Source: Pycnococcus provasolii
Lineage: Eukaryota; Chlorophyta; Pseudoscourfieldiophyceae; Pseudoscourfieldiales
Length of the DNA stretch: 64,000 nucleotides
Assembly: GCA_049487715.1 (NCBI GenBank)
Contig: CP150568.1
Coordinates: 372,001-436,000 of the forward strand
Reading direction: 5' to 3'
Shown here: in pieces, positions 57,819 through 64,000 of the stretch
How positions within the stretch are numbered: position 1 is the stretch's first letter
Layout of the letters: every line of letters starts with the position of its first letter
Notes under the pieces: model-generated
The model's database searches: none
What the model saw: only the letters and a program-made list of their open reading frames with translations
What the model was told of the DNA's origin: nothing
Program-made: the position numbers and the translations under genes

Positions 57819-59981
57819 TTATTTCGGACGACGACGGACGACGCCGCCGCCGCCACTCGACCCATGGGTCTTCGACTCACGCCCGCTCTTTTCCGAGCTC
57901 TTGTTGCTCCCAGGCTCGGACGTCAGCGGGCTACCCGAACGTCCCATCTCAACCACGCCGCGGGCGAGGGGAACCTGACGGCCAAGCGCAAGAATGCTCA
58001 CGCGGCCCGTGCCGTCCAAACCACGCGCCGTGCGACCTGCGCGGCGCAGGTACTCCGACGGGTCGCGAGGAAAGTCGAAGAGAACCACGTGCTCGCAGTA
58101 AGGCAAGTCCATGCCACGGCTCGCGCGGTCCGTGCACACCAAAAGCAGGGGCAAATTCTCCACGCTGCGCGCTGCTCGTTGCGCAGGAGTCAAGAAGTCG
58201 GATGCGAACGGGTCGTACGTACCACCCTCGCCGCGAGGTATGCGTGGAGGCGCCGCGGCAGACTTCGGAAGTGCCTCGCGAGCCGCCGACGTGCCAGGCT
58301 GCTTGCGGAACGCATCCAGGTGCTTCGCCGCAAGCTTTCCTTTGATCGCAGCATGGAAGGCGAGCACGCGATAATGCTCGCCACGTCGGTCGTGCCGATT
58401 CAGCAGATTCTCCACCTGCCGTGCCGTCTCGACGGTGTTGCAGAATACAAGCCAGCGCTTCTGGTGACGAAAATCAGGCGAATCGAGAAGTGCGAGAAGC
58501 GCTTCGCCCTTACGCTTGATGCCGTCGGCGTACGAGTAGTTGGGACGCGACCCGTCCTTCGGCTCGTCGCCGGGAAGGCCACCAGAACAGTCAATCACCA
58601 CCTCCTCGCATCCACCCTGCGTTCGATGCAGTCCCGGAGCCTTGACAAGGCGGATCGTCGGATACCACTCCAGTAGGCGGGAGGTGGCACCTGGCGGCAG
58701 AGTTGCCGTCGCACAGATGACGCGCAGGTCATCCGCAGGCTCGCCCGCTCGCCGCTCCGCAAGTGCAATGGTGCGCTGCGACAGCGCCTGGACAATTTCC
58801 GGGAAGTCTGCCATGCCTTCGAGCACCCTCTCTCGCTCGTCGCCGCCGCCATTACCGTTGCCGTTGCCGTTGCTCTCGAAGCCCACGTCATCTTCGTCGT
58901 AGTACTCCTCGCCGTCGTCGTCGAGGTTCGCATCAATCACAGCCACGGGTTTAGATTGCGGGACACCTATCTCAGACCTTCGATCGCGGCGAGCCTGCTC
59001 AAGCTCAAGTTCCTGCTGCGAAGCCTCCGGCATAAGATCGCCCTCCTCGCGCAGCAGGACATCCACCTCGTCAAGCACGAAAAATCGCAGTTCACTCAAG
59101 TCCAGTGCGCCACGTTCCACGAGCGTTGCGGCGCGTCCTGGCGTCGTGACGATGACATCCGCACCGCGCTTCAGTGCCTTGACTTGCGTCGTCGAGGTCA
59201 CGCCGCCGGTTGCCAGCACGCTTCTGCTCTTGAGACCGGCACCTGAGAGCTTCTTCAGCACGGCGTACGTCTGCGAGCATAGTTCCGTCGTTGGCGCGAC
59301 GATGAGCGCGAAGGGTGGCGCTCCCGCCTTCGGCGGTCTGTTGGCATCGCGCCTTGCGATTGCGTCGAGCATGGGAACGAGAAACGCGAGCGTCTTTCCC
59401 GCGCCCGCGGGCGCGGTGACGGCGTACGCGCGCGTGTGTTTGTAGTCGTCGCGTTCCTTTCGCGCTCGCCTGACAGCTCCACCCGGTCCCGCGACGGTCT
59501 CCTGCGCGAGTTCCTGCACGCGCGCCGGCTGTGCAAATCCTGCGTTGCGTAGCGCCTCCACGGTGCTTGGCATAAGCGACAAGGAATCCCACTCGCGTGC
59601 GCCTAAGAAGACGCTCGGCGTCTTTGGCTTGACGGCGAGCGGCGTGAGGTTAACAGGCGCATTTGGGTTTCGCGCGTTGTTGTTGTCGTCGTCGTCGTCG
59701 AAATTGCGCCGACCTCTTCCTCTTCCTCGTCCGTCTGCGGAGCTCCTGCGCCCTCCTCCCCGTCCTCCTCCCCGTCCTCCTCCTCGTCCTCCTCCCCTTT
59801 CGTCGCGCGAACTCGAACTCCGCGAACGTTCCCTTTCGCCGTAGTCTCCTCGTCGACCTCTTCCCGCATTGTTGTCTGCTGCGTTGTACGACGCGCCTCG
59901 ACGCGACGACGACGACACGTCGTACGCGCCCGCGGCGGAGATGGCCGTATTCGCCCGCGACCTACACGAGAGAGCTCCCAT
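57819..59981 (-). CDS. Plastid-type DEAD-box RNA helicase, RH50-like
   Basis: 720 residues from the ATG at 59979-59981 (the frame opens at a GTG at 60161). The first 50 residues are Ser/Ala/Arg-rich, consistent with a transit peptide, followed by RGG-type Gly/Arg repeats. Motifs: I APAGAGKT near residue 187, Ia PTTEL, Ib TPGR, II VLDEVDVLL near 303 (DEVD rather than DEAD), III ATATLP, V TDRASRGMDL, VI RAGRTARG near 647. The C-terminal segment FDFPRDPSEYLRRAGRTARG and GRQVPLARGVVE are very close to plant RH50, a plastid helicase for rRNA or intron processing. An acidic insertion (EEYYDEDD, with GNGN repeats) follows motif II. Target RNA not known here. Confidence 0.85.
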   Translation of the reverse strand: MGALSCRSRANTAISAAGAYDVSSSSRRGASYNAADNNAGRGRRGDYGERERSRSSSSRDERGGGRGGGRGGGRGGGRRSSADGRGRGRGRRNFDDDDDNNNARNPNAPVNLTPLAVKPKTPSVFLGAREWDSLSLMPSTVEALRNAGFAQPARVQELAQETVAGPGGAVRRARKERDDYKHTRAYAVTAPAGAGKTLAFLVPMLDAIARRDANRPPKAGAPPFALIVAPTTELCSQTYAVLKKLSGAGLKSRSVLATGGVTSTTQVKALKRGADVIVTTPGRAATLVERGALDLSELRFFVLDEVDVLLREEGDLMPEASQQELELEQARRDRRSEIGVPQSKPVAVIDANLDDDGEEYYDEDDVGFESNGNGNGNGGGDERERVLEGMADFPEIVQALSQRTIALAERRAGEPADDLRVICATATLPPGATSRLLEWYPTIRLVKAPGLHRTQGGCEEVVIDCSGGLPGDEPKDGSRPNYSYADGIKRKGEALLALLDSPDFRHQKRWLVFCNTVETARQVENLLNRHDRRGEHYRVLAFHAAIKGKLAAKHLDAFRKQPGTSAAREALPKSAAAPPRIPRGEGGTYDPFASDFLTPAQRAARSVENLPLLLVCTDRASRGMDLPYCEHVVLFDFPRDPSEYLRRAGRTARGLDGTGRVSILALGRQVPLARGVVEMGRSGSPLTSEPGSNKSSEKSGRESKTHGSSGGGGVVRRRPK

Positions 59982-61262
59982 AACGCTTCGCGGTGTGAGC
60001 GCGAACGTTGCAAATGACTGCGAAGGGTTCGTTGCGTTCGTTTGCGCGCGTGAGTGCCCCCCACACGACCCAGGCGAGTGCGTTCCAAGTTCACGCCCAA
60101 ACGGTTGACTCACCAAAGGTGTTTTGTGTGCGCGACACAAAAAAACAGGCGACGTGTGCACGCCTCCCGAAGATGAAGAGATCCCAGAGAACTCGCCCCC
60201 CCCATTGTAAACGAGCGCGCTGTGAGGACGGAGAAGCGGCGACCTTCATTCAAGGGGTGTGTAGACGCCATCCCTTTCCCTCCCCCTAATCCTCCCCCTT
60301 TCGCTGCATGAGAACAAGAAGGAGAACAAGAAGGAGATAAGGCCGCAGGACGGAGAAACTTCATCTTTCTAAAATTGCGAAGAAACACCAACCACCACGA
60401 AGTAAACACAAACCACCACCAAAGGAACACCAAAAGAAGAGAAGAGAAGAGGATAGGATAGGATAGCCTGGACACTCTGAGAGAGAGAGGCTCACCGAGA
60501 AACTACAATGACAATGACGCCCTGGAAAAAACGTTTGCGAGCGGAGAAAAAGTACAATTGTCGGGAAAAGAAAAGCGTCGACGTGTGGCGGAAAAAGGGT
60601 CGTATACGTCGTCGGCGGAACAAAAAGGGGCGGCGGCGCATGCGGAGAGGTGGTGGGGCTTGGTGGGGCAGGAAAAAAACAACATGGCGTGAAAAAGGGG
60701 ATAACCCTAACCGTAACCCTAACCCTAACCGTAACCCTAACCCTAACCGTAAACCCTAACGGAGTGCTTTGTTCAGGTCCCACGAGAGTCCTGGGCAGTG
60801 GGCACGTCTGATTGCACCACGGAGGAGCCTGCCTGTGATAGGTATGTACCCGTATGGCCGTAGGGATATGTACTGTACCTGTGTTGAAGTGGTTGGCTGG
60901 TTGCTACCCGGTAGTGAACAGGGAACAGTGCAGTGCAGGGAAAGCGCTCGGGGGGGCCTCGGTGAGGGGTACCTGGGAGGGGTGCCACCTCACCACACTG
61001 GGCACAACCCCACCTGAACACCTTAAGGCCGGCCACCTGCTATTAATCATCACGAGGCTCACGGCTGGCTCATCATTCTATTCGAACCTCTTATTATTAA
61101 GGTTACCGGGTAAGGTTAGCCTCTTAAGTGGCGTTAAGACCTTAGTGGGTGGCACTATCTTAGTTGTTGTTGTTCGTACATCACATCATCAGAATTGTTC
61201 GTAACTTAGGGTATATTGTTCACGTCCTTTGGAAACACCTGTTGTATCGATCACACATATAT
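59982..61262. other. Intergenic region between helicase and K+ channel genes
   Basis: About 1.3 kb with no supported gene. It contains a GGATA repeat near 60449-60464, the telomere-like array at 60701-60760, and two TACC(C/G)GGTA palindromes at 60905-60913 and 61104-61112. Confidence 0.6.
60701..60760. repeat. Interstitial telomere-like CCCTAACCGTAA array
   Basis: Alternating CCCTAA and CCGTAA units, about ten in all, in the spacer between the divergent helicase and potassium channel genes. Confidence 0.9.
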
Positions 61263-63068
61263 ATGGGCGACGCGTTCGGCGACGCGTCCGTGTCAGATAT
61301 CAAGGCGATACTCGCAGCAGACAAAGAAGACAGCCCTCTCAAGAAGGACAACACAGAAGGTGATGTCAAAATCTCTGTCAAGAAAACCATCGAACAGGCG
61401 AAGGATCGAGCGAAGGATGTCGCAAGACGCGTGCGCAGAGAGGGACCGAGACTGTTTGGCGCAATGGCCTTGCTCACCGCACTCACGCTCATCTTGGCGG
61501 TGGTTCTCGAAACGTACGAAGGACCCAGAGAAAAGGATAAAATCGATATTGCAGACAAACGCATCCACAAGCTCAACGAGGTGATTTTGATGCGGTACTT
61601 CAACCTGTACCTGTTCGCTTTCAACAGCAAGCACTACTACGACCCGGACGACGACCGGTGTCGCAGAGGAAACTGCGAGGCTTGCTTCCCTCGTGGTGAG
61701 AATATCCCGTCGCCGTCGGAAAATAATACCGTTTGGCAGGTTTACGCACAGGCAGGCTTAGGGCAGCAGGATATGCTTGGAAACCCAATATATGTCGACA
61801 CGAATCTCCCCATGCTCTACTACACCAACGAAACGCACCGCTGCACGGATGAGCAGGTGAATCCTTCTTCAGGGGAGTGGCACAAGTGTATACCAATCTG
61901 CAGGCTGCAGCTACCTACCGTTGAGCAGGTGGGAGCGTGCGCGCTCCCCGCTGACACCATCCCCCACAATCCGCTGTCTTACAACGACACGTGTCTGCAA
62001 CAAGGCGCCACGTGTCCCAACTGCTTCGTTCTCACGCGACGGAGCTCCGACTTCGAGTACCTGGAGATAGATCACGCGTCGGATCCAAATAACACGCGCA
62101 GGCTGCAGAAGGCGGAGATGTACGTGCTGTTCAAAGTGGAAGTCGAGCAGCACAAGATTGAGCGAAGAAACTGGGACTTGGCTGGTTGCGCATTCTTCGC
62201 CACCACGCTCTTGACCACCATCGGATACGGGAACTATGCACCCGATACGGACGAAAGCAGAATCATGATCATGGTACTTGGTTTGCCCATGCTCGCAGTG
62301 TTTGGCGTCGGCCTGTCGCTCCTCTCGTCGCTAGTCATGGAACTTGGAACAGAGAGTGTTGCCGCCATCCTCTCGAGCCTGCGTTGGCTTCGCGGCGAGA
62401 AGACACCTCCTATTCCCAATATCAAAGACATCGTGACCAAGTGGAAACAGCTCCTCCGCGAGAAAGGCATTAGGCCAACAGAGTCGAATTCGGTTGAGGA
62501 GCTAAAACCAGTGCTAGCAGAAGTGATGAAAACTTTCGGCCATCATGATGAAACATTAGGGAGCGAGTCTCTTGTGGAATATGCTCTAAATAAGCACGAC
62601 GTTGATGGCAACGGAACACTCGATGACACGGAAGGGGCGGCGCTCTTGATTTATGTGTGTGGCCTCCTTACCAAGGAGCGGGAGCGCGATCTTGCGTGCA
62701 CGAAGGTTTACTTAGGTCTGACGCTCATGGCTGCACTTTTCGTTCTCGGAAGTGTTTTGTTTTGGTTGATCGAAGACTGGTCGTTCATTCAGTCGATGTA
62801 CTTTGTTTTCATCACACTCACAACGATTGGACTTGGCGACTTCGTGCCAAGTCCACGAAATTATTGGATTTGGCTACCCTTCACGCTCGTAGGTTTGGGC
62901 ATCTTCGCATTCGTGCTGAGCTTGCTTTCGACTCTGACCCAAGATACTTTAGCAGATTCGGTGTCGAGGTTCAAGAGAGTCAAGAGAAAAGTGCTGGAAC
63001 GGATTCCGTCGTCGCCGAGGCGGTCGTCCGAGGTCGACCGATCCGATGAGGCGGTGGAGGAAGGTTAA
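61263..63068 (+). CDS. Two-pore-domain K+ channel with EF-hand and large Cys-rich loop
   Basis: 601 residues. TM1 lies at about 66-84. A long extracellular loop (about residues 90-300) has ten Cys and four NxS/T sites. Pore 1 filter TTIGYGNY near 318 is followed by TM2. A cytosolic linker (about 370-475) contains an EF-hand loop KHDVDGNGTLDDTEG with acidic ligands at the expected positions, near residue 446. TM3, pore 2 filter TTIGLGDF near 520 and TM4 follow, then a basic Ser-rich tail. This is the TPK/K2P fold: two pore loops, four TMs, dimer. In plant TPKs the EF-hands are after TM4 and the M1-P1 loop is short, so both features are unusual. The start is the first ATG in frame; the earlier frame opens at a TTG. 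Confidence 0.93.
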   Translation: MGDAFGDASVSDIKAILAADKEDSPLKKDNTEGDVKISVKKTIEQAKDRAKDVARRVRREGPRLFGAMALLTALTLILAVVLETYEGPREKDKIDIADKRIHKLNEVILMRYFNLYLFAFNSKHYYDPDDDRCRRGNCEACFPRGENIPSPSENNTVWQVYAQAGLGQQDMLGNPIYVDTNLPMLYYTNETHRCTDEQVNPSSGEWHKCIPICRLQLPTVEQVGACALPADTIPHNPLSYNDTCLQQGATCPNCFVLTRRSSDFEYLEIDHASDPNNTRRLQKAEMYVLFKVEVEQHKIERRNWDLAGCAFFATTLLTTIGYGNYAPDTDESRIMIMVLGLPMLAVFGVGLSLLSSLVMELGTESVAAILSSLRWLRGEKTPPIPNIKDIVTKWKQLLREKGIRPTESNSVEELKPVLAEVMKTFGHHDETLGSESLVEYALNKHDVDGNGTLDDTEGAALLIYVCGLLTKERERDLACTKVYLGLTLMAALFVLGSVLFWLIEDWSFIQSMYFVFITLTTIGLGDFVPSPRNYWIWLPFTLVGLGIFAFVLSLLSTLTQDTLADSVSRFKRVKRKVLERIPSSPRRSSEVDRSDEAVEEG

Positions 63069-63419
63069 CTTTGCCTTACAAACAAGCACCGAACCTGATT
63101 TCTTCGAAGTAACACATTCCCATTTGCTTTTTTTAATCATTACTAATGCACTACAGTCTAGCATGCCGACACACGCGGGGACACAAAGACAGACATATAG
63201 AAAAGAGAAGCAAAAGAAAAAAAAGAGAAGTCGTCACACTTACTTTTATGTACGGTAACATACTACTCCCAAGAACCGAAAACCCAGGTTTCCCACATCA
63301 CATCACATCACATCACATCACAGAATCACAGAAACTGGAGGCATCCTCCTATACTCCTCCCATTGAGCAGTCTTATCGAAAAACATAAACACAATAAAGC
63401 ACCACATCGTGAAAACACA
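63069..63419. other. Convergent spacer before the GTP cyclohydrolase gene
   Basis: 351 bp with a CATCA repeat at about 63295-63321. No gene seen; it holds both 3' ends. Confidence 0.6.
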
Positions 63420-64000
63420 TCAGCTGTTGTTCTCACTGCTGTAGATGTGGCCCATCCTTCGCCGCTTCGTCTCGAGGTACTTCTTATTGAACGGGTTCAC
63501 AAGTGTAACCATAGGAACGCGGTCGCTCACCTCGATGCCGTAGCCGCTCAGCGCCGTCGTCTTCTCCGGGTTGTTCGTCATCAGGCACACGGACGTCACG
63601 CCAAGATTTGCAAGCATCTGTGCACCCGCGCCGTAGTCGCGCGCGTCGGCGGGCAAGCCTTGGTGCAGGTTGGCGTCGACCGTGTCCATGCCCTCGTCCT
63701 GGAGCTGGTAAGCCTTGATCTTTGCGCCGAGTCCAATCCCTCGCCCTTCGTGGCCGCGCAGGTAGATCACAACGCCACGACCAGTCTCTTGCAGACGCTC
63801 GAGAGCGAGGTCGAGCTGAGGACCACAGTCACAGCGCAGACTTCCGAAAATGTCGCCCGTCAGGCACTCGCTGTGCACGCGGCAGAGCACGTGCGCGCCA
63901 TTTTCGCTGGTGATGTCCCCCTTGACGATCGCAACGTGCTCGATGCCGTCGTTTTCGAGGTCGCGGAACGTGTGGCTGACAAACTCGCCAAACTTCGTGG
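63420..64000 (-). CDS. GTP cyclohydrolase II domain (riboflavin biosynthesis), 5' end outside the window
   Basis: Only the C-terminal part is present; the frame remains open to the window edge. It contains the GTP cyclohydrolase II zinc site ([15 protein letters not shown], three Cys), the GTP-binding [21 protein letters not shown], and TNNPEK, and ends [17 protein letters not shown] plus an eight-residue tail. GCHII converts GTP into the first riboflavin intermediate. In plants and algae it is usually fused to DHBP synthase in a plastid bifunctional RibA; the fusion cannot be checked here as the upstream half is missing. Convergent with the K+ channel gene. Confidence 0.95.
   Translation of the reverse strand, partial: TKFGEFVSHTFRDLENDGIEHVAIVKGDITSENGAHVLCRVHSECLTGDIFGSLRCDCGPQLDLALERLQETGRGVVIYLRGHEGRGIGLGAKIKAYQLQDEGMDTVDANLHQGLPADARDYGAGAQMLANLGVTSVCLMTNNPEKTTALSGYGIEVSDRVPMVTLVNPFNKKYLETKRRRMGHIYSSENNS

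Noticed and set aside
57627-58676. 349-codon plus-strand open frame
   Set aside because: Antisense to the RH50-like helicase whose motifs V and VI are in this stretch; no recognisable domain.
1-64000. tRNA, rRNA or snRNA genes
   Set aside because: I scanned by eye for B-box-like GGTTCGAATCC and rRNA-like stretches and found nothing convincing; a covariance-model search could still find a small RNA.

Overview
This is nuclear DNA of a eukaryote, most likely a flagellated green alga of prasinophyte/chlorophyte grade. The green-lineage signals are an RHIP1-type coiled-coil protein, a FOUR LIPS/MYB88-type R2R3 MYB, a gamma carbonic anhydrase of the complex I type, a GT61 glycosyltransferase, a plastid RH50-like DEAD-box helicase, a four-MA3 PDCD4/MRF-type protein and a plant-type riboflavin enzyme. 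An axonemal dynein heavy chain and a HYLS1-like centriolar protein point to a motile cilium. Genes are dense, GC-rich and intron-poor. I could place six GT-AG introns (55 to 391 bp; genes at 4679, 14789, 15557, 18580, 31992 and 52492), each supported by the protein reading frame. The genus is not determinable from the sequence alone.

Layout: 0.2-5.6 kb holds a copper-chaperone-like HMA protein, an RHIP1-like protein, a MYB and HYLS1. 5.7-6.4 kb holds a decayed nuclease-like fragment and G-rich runs. 6.4-10.2 kb holds two P-loop sulfotransferase-like genes that share a duplicated promoter plus N-terminus. 10.2-13 kb holds a TPR-GT61 glycosyltransferase. 13.3-14.3 kb holds a retroelement RNase H remnant and an unexplained ORF. 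14.8-18.3 kb holds a p23 co-chaperone, gamma carbonic anhydrase and a low-complexity protein. 18.6-31 kb is one dynein heavy chain gene. 32-33.9 kb encodes a proline-rich single-pass surface protein. 34.7-47.5 kb holds condensin CAP-D2, a PHD protein, a CS-cyclophilin fusion, a prolyl 4-hydroxylase, RPB5 and an M43 metalloprotease. 47.7-51.3 kb holds a large multi-pass membrane protein with a FVSHAW/TIR-like module. 52.5-64 kb holds BORCS8, the four-MA3 protein, CCDC124, RH50-like helicase, a calcium-binding two-pore potassium channel and the end of GTP cyclohydrolase II.

There are no operons. Functionally the set is mixed: cilium (dynein, HYLS1), chromosome and transcription (CAP-D2, MYB, RPB5, PHD), translation and ribosomes (MA3, CCDC124, RH50), secretory and cell-surface chemistry (sulfotransferases, GT61, M43, proline-rich protein), lysosome positioning (BORCS8) and membrane signalling or transport (TIR-like protein, K+ channel). 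Intergenic regions carry scattered telomere-like CCCTAA tracts and a recurrent 9-bp palindrome, TACC(C/G)GGTA. The most interesting items are the membrane TIR-like protein with a hydrophobic insertion inside the module, the promoter/N-terminus duplication, the acylation signal on a prolyl hydroxylase, the near-identical MA3 repeats with a frameshift, and the EF-hand between the two halves of the K+ channel.
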